Counted from the first letter of the stretch, positions 23,035 to 32,132 are shown. The stretch is DNA of 64,000 nucleotides from Paenibacillus lutrae (GCF_009757775.1 NZ_RHLK01000018.1:1-64000), one strand, 5' to 3'. Notes: generated by a model from the sequence alone, not told the origin. A program made the numbers and translations.

Positions 23035-23979
23035 CTATATCTTTCGTAGAGAGCCGTATACAGCCATGCGTGTTGCATTTTTCACGCCACCACCGACCGA
23101 TTTTGTTAATCCGGACGAATAATATGCCCAGCCTTTCAAAAATGCAGGCCCTTTACCAGCTACGATTAGAACCGCAATAGCCAGATAACGATTTAAAAGT
23201 CCGTCCCCGCAGGATAAGAAGCCGAACATTAAGTAAATGCAAGTAGCTTGCCAAACCTGGCTAAAAACAACCGCACTCAATTCCTTTGCAAAGACCGGAA
23301 ATAATTCGCCCTTATAGGCCAATGATGTAGCAATGACCGGGCTAAATAAGTAGAAACCCATAATTTCCACATACCGGATCGTTGCTGTTACGCATAACCA
23401 AATAGCTGCAATTAACATGGCTATAGCCATGGCCGTTGTCCAAAGCCCACCGCCACCGGCAATAAAGCATTGCAAGGTATCCATGGGATTGTTAGTGACT
23501 TTAAGCGAAAATATGGCTTCAACGAGATAGTTATTGGCCTTGAGCCAAAGGTTATCGATCAGCCATGGAAAAAGATAAATCATTCCATAGGCAGCAATAG
23601 CTCTCTGAGCTAACTCACCAATAGATGTCTCCCCAAACACCTGGTCCAAGAAGGCACCTTGTCCTGCTTTAATGACAAGAACGAGTGTAAGCCAAGCCGC
23701 AGCAAGAATCTGAGCATAGTGAACGTAATTTGTAAGCAAGAAGACATTATTCAAATTTGTTGGAGTAAAAACCAGATCTTGAAGAGACTGATAAATATTG
23801 TTTGCGATATCATCAACCGATTTGGCTAATACTCCAAGCATTCCTTTGTACATGTACTCCGTGATTTTATCTATCATGTCCGCATGAACAACTTGCGATA
23901 AAAAAATGGATGAATAAATCATCCAAAGGAATGCTTTGATAAATTTCCTGCTTTTGTTATATAAGGAGTGCGAAATCAT
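23035..23979 (-). CDS. VirB6-like polytopic membrane protein
   Basis: 314 residues with a signal-like first helix (about 17-33) and six or more membrane segments. The VirB6/TrbL family of secretion channels has this topology, and the gene lies between the VirB2-like and VirB3-like genes. Its ATG overlaps the stop of the upstream gene (ATGA). Likely inner-membrane channel component. Confidence 0.75.
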   Translation of the reverse strand: MISHSLYNKSRKFIKAFLWMIYSSIFLSQVVHADMIDKITEYMYKGMLGVLAKSVDDIANNIYQSLQDLVFTPTNLNNVFLLTNYVHYAQILAAAWLTLVLVIKAGQGAFLDQVFGETSIGELAQRAIAAYGMIYLFPWLIDNLWLKANNYLVEAIFSLKVTNNPMDTLQCFIAGGGGLWTTAMAIAMLIAAIWLCVTATIRYVEIMGFYLFSPVIATSLAYKGELFPVFAKELSAVVFSQVWQATCIYLMFGFLSCGDGLLNRYLAIAVLIVAGKGPAFLKGWAYYSSGLTKSVGGGVKNATRMAVYGSLRKI

Positions 23980-24353
23980 ACCAGTTGTTCGGTGACAACG
24001 TGTGGAATGGTAGGCCCATTTGTCATATCTACATTAGTATCTGCATCGAGTACAAACCAAACGATAATCATGATACCAAAGGCTACAACAAAAGCGTTTC
24101 GGATTCTTTTCTTAACACCGTTCTGTTCATCCTCAGTCATGGTATACCAGCCTAGTGCTTGAAAAATGCTATAGATAACGGCCAGTGCTGGGAAAACAGC
24201 CATAATTGTGACTCGTTTACCTTCCAGGTACGTAATCATATTGTCTAGTGGATCGATTCCTGTTTCTTTTAAAGCTACGTATACAGCCACCGCGCTTACA
24301 CTAAACATAGTATGTTGATACTTTTTACTCCAATTTAAAATAGCGTTTTTCAA
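23976..24353 (-). CDS. VirB2/TrbC-like membrane protein
   Basis: 125 residues with about three membrane helices (about 16-28, 48-68, 88-105), the last two as in VirB2/TrbC pilin-like proteins. Starts at TTG with AGGAGG about 9 bases upstream. First membrane gene of the operon. It may form the channel or a short pilus stub. Confidence 0.65.
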   Translation of the reverse strand: MKNAILNWSKKYQHTMFSVSAVAVYVALKETGIDPLDNMITYLEGKRVTIMAVFPALAVIYSIFQALGWYTMTEDEQNGVKKRIRNAFVVAFGIMIIVWFVLDADTNVDMTNGPTIPHVVTEQLV

Positions 24354-24354
24354 A

Positions 24355-24675
24355 TCACTTTCCTCCTATGTACTCTTTTAATACCATCCGCAATACAACG
24401 ACTTCATCACAACCTAATCGACTTGCTTCCGTTCCTAACCATCTCCTCTGTTCTCCCGTGACCAAATAAACACGTTTGTTTAAATGATCACGAATGTCTT
24501 CCACTGCTTCGATCGTTGTTCGGGCTGCAACGTCTAAGGCATTACGGACATGTTCGTTTACACTTCTCCCCCCTTTTGACATGTCCAATAATTTGCGATG
24601 AAGGTCATCCGGAATATACCAATTGATCTTTGATAGCGGCTCTCTGTCGGAGGGCTTGCTTTCCAATGGTATCAA
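24355..24675 (-). CDS. Ribbon-helix-helix-like protein heading the transfer operon
   Basis: 106 residues from TTG 24673-24675, where AGGAGG lies 8 bases upstream; the GTG at 24684 would overlap that site. Residues about 15-60 (INWYIPDDLHRKLLDMSKGGRSVNEHVRNALDVAA) fit a ribbon-helix-helix DNA-binding fold. It precedes the VirB2-like gene by 1 base and is the first gene of the operon, so it may regulate the operon or belong to the relaxosome. Confidence 0.65.
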   Translation of the reverse strand: MIPLESKPSDREPLSKINWYIPDDLHRKLLDMSKGGRSVNEHVRNALDVAARTTIEAVEDIRDHLNKRVYLVTGEQRRWLGTEASRLGCDEVVVLRMVLKEYIGGK

Positions 24676-24982
24676 TCCGAACACCTCCTTTAGACCTATA
24701 ATAACGTCTGTTATCTAAACAGACAATACATTTTGAACCTTTTTCAGAGAAATAATGACATTTTTTTAGATCATTAGACCTAATATTAAAACATGTTTGA
24801 ATATAAAGTCCTAAAATCAAACCAAATTAAAAAAGGGAAAAGTACTTGATAAGAAAGAGGGCGTTAAATTAGCATTTCGCGTTGAGAGTCGCGTATGGCC
24901 TTAATGAGAGAAGACAAACGAGTAGTTTGGTCAATGGTTACAGAAAAAACAGTGAAAGTTATCTTGAATAATGCTCATTTTA

Positions 24983-25735
24983 TTCGATCTGAATCTGCAC
25001 TGCTGGGCTGCGCCCGCAGGCAGCCGGTTCCCCTGCAGCTCCTTTAGCTCGACCTCCGGTATGGCCAGGCTTCCCTATTGTTCCGGATCCGCACGGTTGG
25101 GCTGCGTCCGCAGGCAGCCGGTTCCTTTGCAGCTCCTTCAACTAGCCCTTCGGTATGACCAGGCTTCCCTATTGTTCCGGACCCGCACGGATGGGCCGCG
25201 TCCGCAGGCTCCCGGTTCTTCCCGCAGCTCCTTCAGCTCGCCCTCCGGTGACCAGGCTTCCCTATTGTTCCAGACCCGCACGGATGGGCCGCGCCCGCAG
25301 GTAGCCGGTTCCCCAAAACGCTCCTGCAATTGACTCTTCGTAGCCAGTCGATCCAGATACGCAAGCCGGGCAGCATCCGCCAAAATCCGGAATTACCATA
25401 GTTCTTGCAGTTCACCCTCTATCGCCAGGATGTCAGATCAATCCGGATCTGCACAGAGAGGTTGCCCCCGCCGGCACCCGGTGTCCCAAAACGTTTCTGC
25501 AATTGACTCTTCGTGGCCAGTCGATCCAGATACGTAAGCCGGGCAGCATCCGCCAGAATCCGGAATTACCATAGTTCTTGCAGTTAACCCCTCTATCGTC
25601 AGGATGTCAGATCAATTCAGATATGCACAGAGAGGTTGCCCCCGCCGGCACCCGGTGTCCCAAAACGCTTCTGCAATTGACTCTTCGTGGCCAATCGATC
25701 CAGATACGCATGCCGGGCAGCATCCGCCAGAATCC
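24983..25735. repeat. GC-rich 93-bp tandem repeat cluster 1
   Basis: About eight degenerate copies of a unit of about 93 bp with shared blocks CAGCTCCTTCAGCTC, CGGT.GGCCAGGCTTCC and CCGGATCCGCAC. From 25311 on, two-unit blocks repeat with a period of about 174 bp. On the minus strand the unit reads as 31 residues with ELKELR and NREAW, but no long frame survives. The GC content is far above the surrounding DNA. The same family recurs at 35560-36330 and 59046-59790. Confidence 0.8.
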
Positions 25736-25847
25736 ATCAAATACCAGGCAGCCACAGTGTTCCATAACGGTGCAGCGAGGTTCGCCCCGCCAAAGCCGAA
25801 CAGCATAAAAAACTCCCGCAGCTGAAAAAAGGCATAAACAACTAAAA

Positions 25848-27152
25848 TTAACTAGAGTCAGAAATGTCCACAACCCCAGAAGCTACCTGAAGGAATCCTG
25901 TGGATATCTCTGAAAGAACCAAGGCACGCGCCTTACTAAGAGATGTATAGGAATTTGCACCATTTGCGCGGTTGGTTTCGTTTGGCCGCATTGCTGGCAT
26001 ATTAAGAGCATAACAGTTGATGTTCCCACGGCCATGACCTGCTTGTGTCACTTGAATGCGTTGCTCTAGGATTAATTTCTTGATAGCTGCCTTTACGGTC
26101 CGGAGAGCACCGTTAATACGCTTCGCAATATCGACTTGCGACAGCTGCAGCTTATTTTTACTCTCTTTAATGAGGTTGATGATTTTTGCTTCAATATCAG
26201 CACTTTTTTGGTATTTTACTTCTCCCTCATACTCTCGGATGATATTTAGACGAAATTCTAGTCCGGAATATCTCTCTACATGCTCTCTGCTAGGTCCACG
26301 ATATTTCCCACTAAAAGCGCTTTTTACGCATTTACGGACATCTTTTTTTGTAAAGGGCTCTCCCCCTTTCTCATTACGTTCAGACCAAGAATATAGCGCC
26401 TCCAAGGTATCCTGCTCTGGCCAATGAAGGGCATAGTAAAGGAGAGCCAGCGTAAAGCAAACGTTATCGCGTTGGCCTTTTATAGTACCTCTTTGTAATT
26501 TACGAATCGCAGGATGTCCAAAAATGTCCATCTGAAGGACATTAATTTTTTTAGTGTATATGGTTTGTTCGGTGATTGGATTATCTTCTATGTATAGTTC
26601 GTACCAGGATTTGAAGTCATCGTATGTATATAGATTGCATGGGTTTGTAACTTGATAAATATCACTACGCGGGATCCCAAACCAGCGTTCCGCCCCAACG
26701 CCTTGAATATCTGCCCCCGTTGCTTTTGCCATAGCCGTAGAGATCCGATCGACATGGGCAACGACATTGGTGTAAGCTGCTATTTTCTGAATCTGCCAAT
26801 AAACATGCCAGTGTCCGAATGTTTTTGATCGTACGAGAAAATGCGGCAACGGCAAGCCGGCTTCTTCGATAAGTTCAAGAAGATCCAGAGCTGAAGGAAT
26901 CACAAAATCAAATTCCAGCATGAAGGTATGTATATACTGAAGGTTCCTTTTTGTCCGGCCGCACTTGGCAAGCCTGAAAATACTTGGCGTGTACCAGTTT
27001 GTAGACATACAATCGGCATGATACTTCAGCTGCTCTACAGAACGAATCACGCTTTGAGCATCGAATTTTGATCCTTTATGGTTTGTAAATAAGATTCCGT
27101 CCATTTGGGGGAATAACGCGTCAAAAAAAACATCCCTCGATACCCGTAGCAC
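25848..27152 (-). CDS. rep: Plasmid replication initiator (primase/Rep-like with winged helix)
   Basis: 434 residues. The segment HTFMLEFDFV ... LPLPHFLVRSKTFGHWHVYWQI has the signature of primase-polymerase-like plasmid replicases. A middle region (QRGTIKGQRDNVCFTLALLYYALHW) fits a PriCT-like helical domain, and the C-terminal part (SKNKLQLSQVDIAKRINGALRTVKAAIKKL) is a winged helix for origin binding. GTG start with GAGGTG 7 bases upstream. An antisense promoter and terminator on the plus strand cover its leader, typical for copy control. This is the best candidate initiator in the window. Confidence 0.75.
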   Translation of the reverse strand: MLRVSRDVFFDALFPQMDGILFTNHKGSKFDAQSVIRSVEQLKYHADCMSTNWYTPSIFRLAKCGRTKRNLQYIHTFMLEFDFVIPSALDLLELIEEAGLPLPHFLVRSKTFGHWHVYWQIQKIAAYTNVVAHVDRISTAMAKATGADIQGVGAERWFGIPRSDIYQVTNPCNLYTYDDFKSWYELYIEDNPITEQTIYTKKINVLQMDIFGHPAIRKLQRGTIKGQRDNVCFTLALLYYALHWPEQDTLEALYSWSERNEKGGEPFTKKDVRKCVKSAFSGKYRGPSREHVERYSGLEFRLNIIREYEGEVKYQKSADIEAKIINLIKESKNKLQLSQVDIAKRINGALRTVKAAIKKLILEQRIQVTQAGHGRGNINCYALNMPAMRPNETNRANGANSYTSLSKARALVLSEISTGFLQVASGVVDISDSS

Positions 27153-27186
27153 CTGTAATCACCTCGTTTGTAGTCATATTGAAGTA

Positions 27187-27216
27187 TTGAAAGCTATGTA
27201 ATTAACATGTTATAAT
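27187..27216 (+). promoter_or_regulatory. Promoter of the rep antisense RNA
   Basis: Plus-strand TTGAAA (27187-27192), 18-bp spacer, consensus TATAAT (27211-27216), pointing away from and opposite to the rep gene. Confidence 0.65.
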
Positions 27217-27222
27217 TGGCAA

Positions 27223-27435
27223 TAAGAAAGCAGGCCCTATACAATCCCATTTTTAAAAATGGACTGCAGAGCTATTTGTTTTATCGATTTGTTTTCGGGA
27301 GTTTTCTCGCCAAAGAAAATCCCAACCTTCGCCAAATTGTTTGGAAAAGCATTCTCCGTCAGTTTCGCCAAAAACTGATAGAGTCAAGATCAACACTCAC
27401 AGACAATCTCTGTTCGCCAAGAACAGAGTTTTTTT
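27223..27435 (+). ncRNA. Counter-transcribed RNA opposite the rep leader
   Basis: A predicted 213-nt RNA from the promoter at 27187-27216 to a terminator at 27408-27435 (CTCTGTTC-GCCAA-GAACAGAG then seven T). It lies wholly within the region that must form the rep mRNA leader, on the opposite strand, and has no convincing reading frame with a ribosome site. Such antisense RNAs control copy number in many Gram-positive theta plasmids. Function inferred from arrangement. Confidence 0.6.
27408..27435 (+). terminator. Terminator of the rep antisense RNA
   Basis: 8-bp perfect stem with a 5-base loop and a run of seven T. Confidence 0.8.
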
Positions 27436-27841
27436 CTTTTTTATAATCAAAAAAGAGCGGAAGACATAGAGGTATCTCTACATCACCCACTCATAGTAAA
27501 CATGTCTGCCGGGGAAGCCGCGGAGCCGATCTTATAGGGCAAGTTAAATAAAACCCTCTAAGAAGGACTTACCATATAGAAATATGGCTCCCCCTATTGA
27601 TATTCCGAATGAATATCAATATAATGTTTATATGAGTGGAAAGTAGTGAGTGAATTCCCATTACACTTTCAAGGGCCCGAATCCGTGAAAGAGTGTGATG
27701 GGAATTTTGCTATTCAGTTGTATTTGCTGCTTGCTACATTATATCAACACAAAGCGTCATCTAGCAACTACAAATTACTATTTTCGCAGTTGTCCACATC
27801 TGGATAATATTTTTCGATGAATGCGTTTTACATCAGAAGAA
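27436..27841. other. Intergenic region, rep upstream / origin candidate
   Basis: About 400 bases without a gene. Contains ATTGATATTC-CGAAT-GAATATCAAT (27596-27620) and a long imperfect hairpin (27653-27706: AATTCCCAT.ACAC / GTGT.ATGGGAATT). These may be Rep-binding or control structures, and the rep promoter must lie here. No clear iteron array. Confidence 0.4.
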
Positions 27842-28345
27842 CTATTGATTGTTATTCATTTTCGCTAGTCTAGGATTTGCGATAATAAATTCTAATGTAC
27901 CAGATTCAAGGAAACAACTTTGAAAAATCTTCAGCACATCTTCCTCATTTAATCTTCCTGTCCCACATCCAAGTAACGGTATGGTTATCGATCGTAGCTC
28001 GTTCTTATGTGCCAGTCGTATAATATTCTTGATACACTCAGTGATATATTGAAGATCCGACCTTTGCCCAGGTTTCTTCATCGTAACTGCGTGAAAAATA
28101 TACTTCGCTTTCAATGGTTCTTCACAAGGCGTGATAAAAACATCACCGGGAATGACTTGAATCCGCTTAGCTTCTTGCATGGAAAGCTTCTCTATTTTCC
28201 CACTGGTTTTATAATGAAGAGCCTCAGCGACACCTGCCATTTTTATGTACTTACCAAGCCATCCTCCCATCCAGCCTTGTCCATTGGCCGCACATACAAT
28301 AACATCTGAATCTGCTTCACAAATATCCTCAATAAATCGGAACAT
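27842..28345 (-). CDS. Macrodomain (ADP-ribose-binding) protein
   Basis: 167 residues, a single macro domain: VIVCAANGQGWMGGWLG (ligand loop), IQVIPGDVFITP, IFHAVTMKKPGQ, and SITIPLLGCGTGRL. Members bind or remove ADP-ribose. AGGAGGGC precedes the ATG. It lies alone, 17 bp after the GGDEF gene, with no ADP-ribosyltransferase next to it. It could reverse a host or phage ADP-ribosylation or counter a defence signal; that is only inferred. Confidence 0.85.
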   Translation of the reverse strand: MFRFIEDICEADSDVIVCAANGQGWMGGWLGKYIKMAGVAEALHYKTSGKIEKLSMQEAKRIQVIPGDVFITPCEEPLKAKYIFHAVTMKKPGQRSDLQYITECIKNIIRLAHKNELRSITIPLLGCGTGRLNEEDVLKIFQSCFLESGTLEFIIANPRLAKMNNNQ

Positions 28346-28362
28346 AGAGCCCTCCTGTTATC

Positions 28363-29607
28363 TTATCTGGATAATAATGCCTTCAACTTTTCTGTAACAT
28401 CTGCATTCGTGTACGGCCTGCTTAAATAAGAGTTGATTTGCAGCTGCTTACACTGCAAATGAAAATGCTGACGTAAAGGACCATTATATATGAAGAGATA
28501 GTTCGTATCGTTCCTCTGACCCATATGCTTTTTGATTTCGAAAGCATTAAAGTTAAAGTCCGTTTCGAAGATACAAAGAGCGATATGCTCATCCCTAAGT
28601 AACTTTTGTGCTTCCTTGAAAGACTTTACGGGGACAACGTTTAAGTCTGGAAAATCATTCAAGAGGTGTTCGATAGCCGGCTTCGACTCACGAATGAGTA
28701 CGTTCAATACCCGTTCTTCACGGGGTATCCCTATAATGACCTGGTTTCTCCCCCGATTTTTCGCATCATAAACGGCTTCATCCGCCAGCTTAATAACCTC
28801 GGAGATCTGCATGCCTGGTTTCCATTCCGCAACACCCCCAGAAAAGGTTATGAAATGATTTCCTGCCTCACTTTCTGCTACAGGTACGTCATGTAAGGAC
28901 TGAAGGACTCTTTGTAAGTGGTTCTGTGCCTGGGACTTATTTTCCCCAGGAAACATGACAATAAATTCCTCACCGCCAAAGCGAGCAATTTCATGATGCT
29001 TATCTAGGTTAAGTTTTAGCCGGTTATACAAGCCGATTAAGACAAGATCGCCAACCGCGTGGCCATATGTATCGTTGACTTGCTTAAACCGATCAGCATC
29101 AATAAAGGCGACAGTAAGGACGCCGCTATTATTTTCCGCTAATCTACATTCTGCAGCTAACCTTTCCAGCATGTATGCTCGGTTATAAGCTTTGGTTAAA
29201 GGGTCACGGAAAGACATCGATTCGAACTGTTTGGATCTAGCCAGGAGGTTCTTGATCCGAATGTAGGTTTCATCTGTTGCTCGGATAGCGCTTTCTACGA
29301 TAATCTCCACACCTGCAAGGAGAAGATCATTTTTCTCTTCGGCTGGTAATCCTGGTGCATGGACAATAATCGGTATCCATTCAAGAAGCATGTTAGCCTT
29401 GATAACTCGTAATAATTCAAGAATATTACCTTGAAGAGTAGCCTTTTCTAAAATGATTAAATAATACGTTGATCGCGTGATGAGTTCGATCAGCTGCTGA
29501 AATGAGTCTGATTCCTTTACCTGCATGAATATTTCATCATGAAGAGAACGGTAGTATTGATGATAGGTTTCATGAGTTCCTACGTATAGAGCAGTAGATC
29601 CATCCAA
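28363..29607 (-). CDS. Diguanylate cyclase (GGDEF) with flanking receiver-like domains
   Basis: 414 residues. Residues about 1-120 resemble a degenerate receiver domain (ILEKATLQGN, IPIIVHAPG). The GGDEF domain spans about 133-293: DPLTKAYNRAY, AFIDADRFKQVNDTYGHAVGD, active site RFGGEEF, ADEAVYDAKNRGRN. A third segment to the C terminus again looks receiver-like. No inhibitory RxxD is obvious. It makes cyclic di-GMP. TTG start with GGAGG 9 bases upstream. An intact EAL phosphodiesterase is encoded at 44428-45096 on the same element. Confidence 0.88.
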   Translation of the reverse strand: MDGSTALYVGTHETYHQYYRSLHDEIFMQVKESDSFQQLIELITRSTYYLIILEKATLQGNILELLRVIKANMLLEWIPIIVHAPGLPAEEKNDLLLAGVEIIVESAIRATDETYIRIKNLLARSKQFESMSFRDPLTKAYNRAYMLERLAAECRLAENNSGVLTVAFIDADRFKQVNDTYGHAVGDLVLIGLYNRLKLNLDKHHEIARFGGEEFIVMFPGENKSQAQNHLQRVLQSLHDVPVAESEAGNHFITFSGGVAEWKPGMQISEVIKLADEAVYDAKNRGRNQVIIGIPREERVLNVLIRESKPAIEHLLNDFPDLNVVPVKSFKEAQKLLRDEHIALCIFETDFNFNAFEIKKHMGQRNDTNYLFIYNGPLRQHFHLQCKQLQINSYLSRPYTNADVTEKLKALLSR

Positions 29608-29626
29608 ATGAGGGGGCCTCCTTTCC

Positions 29627-30700
29627 TTAAAGGTCTTCGATTAAGCCAGCTGTTCTTTCAGCCGGTGGATTCGTGTACGTGCTGATATATCTTTTACTGC
29701 GGTGACGAAGCAGCCGCTCTAAATCTTGCTCGGTAACTCCGGGCTTTTTGGCGAGTTCATTGGCAAAAGTGTGTCTTAAATCATGTGGACGTAAAGGAGA
29801 AATATGCCTAGAAGTATCCTGAGTTTCTGAGTCGTGCCATTGCCCAATTTGTTCTAAAATCTTATTAATCGTTCGTGGATGCAACCGACCATTCTCATGT
29901 CGTTTTGGCCGTCCTGATGCGCTTAGAAAGAGCGCTGTGGTTTCTCCCTTTGCTGCATCACGTTCACGTTCATGTTGAAGGTAGTCTGCTAAAGCATTTC
30001 TGGCTTCAGCTGATAAGTACTCCGTTCCCTCAGTTTTGCCTTTACCTCGGATTTTTACAATTCGGGCACTTCTAGCCTGGCGAAGAAGCTCCGGCTCATT
30101 TGGAATCACTTGATCGATATCAAGCATGACTAGCTCTTCGCGGCGCAATCCCGTAGACAGAAATACATACACAATTGCTCGATCTCTAATGGGCCTTGCA
30201 TATTTTTTAAGCTCGATCGTCTTTGTTGTTCGCCGCCGATCGGTTTTAGCATGAAAACGTTCGAGACGGTCGCAAATATTTTTGAGGGAAAGTATTTGCT
30301 GCGGCGTTAAAGTGCGTGGTTCCGGAGCCGGAAGCATAATCTCTCGGATACCCTTCATTGGGTCCTTTGGCATCAAATGCGGAGCAGCTGCACGAAGCCA
30401 TTTTATAAAACCGTTTAACGCGGAATGATGGTTATTTACATAGGAGGCAGCATAGCCGGCTCCCCCATTCTTCTCTGGCTTGTATAAAAAGTTGAGCCAA
30501 TCCTGAATGTCTCGTTTAACAATCCCTGTCACTTTATCATGGCCGTATCGTTCTATGTAAAAATGATAGAAACGATTTAGACATCGTTCTATTTTCTTGG
30601 GATCCTGGCTATCTTCATAAACCCTATCGATGTATGCAGGTAACCATAGACCTAGATGATCATCTTCAGATAGACTGACGACATTTCTTGTTGTTCTCAT
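29627..30700 (-). CDS. Tyrosine recombinase / integrase
   Basis: About 357 residues. The N-terminal SAM-like domain ends near residue 110. The catalytic part has Arg in LSTGLRREELVML, then RPHDLRHTFANELA (H-x-x-R), LLRHRSKRYISTYT with the His and the likely nucleophile Tyr. I start at the ATG at 30698-30700 because GGAG is 10 bases upstream. Could resolve plasmid multimers or mediate integration. No att sites could be identified. Confidence 0.85.
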   Translation of the reverse strand: MRTTRNVVSLSEDDHLGLWLPAYIDRVYEDSQDPKKIERCLNRFYHFYIERYGHDKVTGIVKRDIQDWLNFLYKPEKNGGAGYAASYVNNHHSALNGFIKWLRAAAPHLMPKDPMKGIREIMLPAPEPRTLTPQQILSLKNICDRLERFHAKTDRRRTTKTIELKKYARPIRDRAIVYVFLSTGLRREELVMLDIDQVIPNEPELLRQARSARIVKIRGKGKTEGTEYLSAEARNALADYLQHERERDAAKGETTALFLSASGRPKRHENGRLHPRTINKILEQIGQWHDSETQDTSRHISPLRPHDLRHTFANELAKKPGVTEQDLERLLRHRSKRYISTYTNPPAERTAGLIEDL

Positions 30701-30751
30701 CTGCATACTTCTCCTTTTCATGGAATGGATTTTTATTGTGAATTTATCTTT

Positions 30752-30835
30752 TTAGGCATTTCCTTCGGCAGCTGGCTCTCTCACAGTTATTTCAGTCCCA
30801 CAATTGTATCGATAATATTTTTTTTCAAAATTCAT
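30752..30835 (-). CDS. Very small protein (27 aa), tentative
   Basis: Reads MNFEKKYYRYNCGTEITVREPAAEGNA in one stretch of 27 codons, with its ATG inside the last codons of the 34-residue membrane gene, suggesting coupled translation. The ribosome site is weak. Listed because of position only. Confidence 0.3.
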   Translation of the reverse strand: MNFEKKYYRYNCGTEITVREPAAEGNA

Positions 30836-30929
30836 CTTCGTTTCTATTTCTGTTTCTGTTTCTGTTCCAATTAATAAAATAAACAATCGATCCGGCAAAA
30901 ATAATGTACCCAAGCAAAATATAAGCCAT
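30825..30929 (-). CDS. Small single-pass membrane protein with Asn-Arg tail (34 aa)
   Basis: MAYILLGYIIFAGSIVYFINW then a tail of four Asn-Arg pairs coded by an AGAAAC hexanucleotide repeat. GAGGGGG lies 9 bases before the ATG. The repeat could expand or contract by slippage. Function unknown. Confidence 0.5.
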   Translation of the reverse strand: MAYILLGYIIFAGSIVYFINWNRNRNRNRNEDEF

Positions 30930-30954
30930 AGCACTGTCCCCCTCATGTTCCTCG

Positions 30955-31260
30955 TTATTCACCGGTGTTCGTAATTTTCTCAGCCAAGCGTGCCTTAGTG
31001 TCGTCACTAACTCTTCTTGCTATTTTTAGAGCATGATGCCGACTAGACGATTCTTTCTGGCCACTGATCGTTGATTCGTCGTGAATTCCCATCATTTTTC
31101 CATCGACTTCGATCATCGGTATCCAGGCCGAATGAATTCCCTTACCTTGCTCGTCAAAGAATGATTTATACTTAGCTGTCACTTTATCGCCTATCACTTG
31201 AACTGGTTTTTCCTCTATCATCGTGGCCCCCCCCGTTCTGTTAAATTCCTCAATATTCAT
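30955..31260 (-). CDS. Hypothetical protein (101 aa)
   Basis: 101 residues, alpha/beta, with KYKSFFDEQGKGIHSAWIPMIEVDGKMMG in the middle and a helical end. ATG directly follows the stop of the upstream gene. A second ATG 13 codons in has a GGGGGG site, so the shorter form is possible. No family recognised. Confidence 0.55.
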   Translation of the reverse strand: MNIEEFNRTGGATMIEEKPVQVIGDKVTAKYKSFFDEQGKGIHSAWIPMIEVDGKMMGIHDESTISGQKESSSRHHALKIARRVSDDTKARLAEKITNTGE

Positions 31261-31455
31261 TTAAGTTTCCTGATAACGGATTTCACTACTATTCAATAAC
31301 CCCGTAAACGAACGAGCAAATTCTTCTGCTTCTTCTTTAGAATCCTTCACATCGAGGAATTGACGCATTGGAGTGTTTTGATCTTCAAAAAGTTTATATA
31401 CTAGATAAACTGCGTAATTCTCATCATCGTTTTTAATCCACATATAAGCTTCCAT
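31261..31455 (-). CDS. Hypothetical protein (64 aa)
   Basis: 64 residues, acidic, YAVYLVYKLFED ... SKEEAEEFARSFTGLL. AAAAGGAG is 8 bases before the ATG. Part of a leftward run of small genes (31982 to 30752). Confidence 0.55.
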   Translation of the reverse strand: MEAYMWIKNDDENYAVYLVYKLFEDQNTPMRQFLDVKDSKEEAEEFARSFTGLLNSSEIRYQET

Positions 31456-31482
31456 AATACACGCTCCTTTTCATCTTCCGGA

Positions 31483-31749
31483 TCAGGCCGATTCCTCTAT
31501 CAAATCTCTCGCTATTCTTAACCCGCGTAACCCCACCCAAATAATCGCTATAACAACACCAAACCAATTCACCGGTGGCGCTAACGTAAGCATCCATGAG
31601 ATGACGCTCAAGGCTAAGGCAAACCATCCACCCCACCAGAAGGCAAACCCAATCCGTTCAGCTTTAGGCTCAGGCTTCAAGTGCAGCTGCTTTCTAAACC
31701 AGTATAGAGCACTTCCTATGATAATATAGCTTATTGCTGGTCCAATCAT
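31483..31749 (-). CDS. Small multi-pass membrane protein (88 aa)
   Basis: 88 residues with three hydrophobic segments (about 4-18, 34-52, 60-75) and a basic loop between the first two. AAAGGTG precedes the ATG. Possibly linked to the neighbouring small genes; function unknown. Confidence 0.6.
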   Translation of the reverse strand: MIGPAISYIIIGSALYWFRKQLHLKPEPKAERIGFAFWWGGWFALALSVISWMLTLAPPVNWFGVVIAIIWVGLRGLRIARDLIEESA

Positions 31750-31778
31750 ATATCCACACCTTTCTTCATCGGGTTGCT

Positions 31779-31982
31779 TTATGACAGAACCTCTATTTTT
31801 ATTAAAACATCTTTATAAGTAATTTCATTTTCATGCACATTTTTGTATAAATTAAATGCTTCATCAAACTGAGCATCCGTTACTTTTATATAGCCATTAT
31901 CAGTCATTTCTTGGTCCGTTTCATCTGGTTCACTTACCATCTTATATTCTTCATTGTTTATTTTTAAAAAATTTCTTCCCAT
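31779..31982 (-). CDS. Hypothetical protein (67 aa)
   Basis: Starts at ATG 31980-31982, which has AAGGAGG 7 bases upstream; a frame to 32018 lacks a site. Strongly acidic, helical (MVSEPDETDQEM, TDAQFDEAFNLY). No family recognised. Confidence 0.5.
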   Translation of the reverse strand: MGRNFLKINNEEYKMVSEPDETDQEMTDNGYIKVTDAQFDEAFNLYKNVHENEITYKDVLIKIEVLS

Positions 31983-32132
31983 GATTGGCCTCCTTATGTA
32001 CGGTTTGGAAAATGACATTAGACATGTTACTACTCCTTTGAACGAGTTTATTCAATGGACTGTATTACTTAATACCAATACGGTCTAAGAGCTGCCATAC
32101 TTCCTTATGTGTGTACAAGTTACTATCGCTTA

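Noticed and set aside
24983-25735. CRISPR array
   Set aside because: The units are 93 bp, contiguous and diverged, without constant-length unique spacers.
27216-27446. Plus-strand 76-codon frame in the rep leader
   Set aside because: No ribosome site and it runs into the terminator stem; better explained as untranslated antisense RNA.
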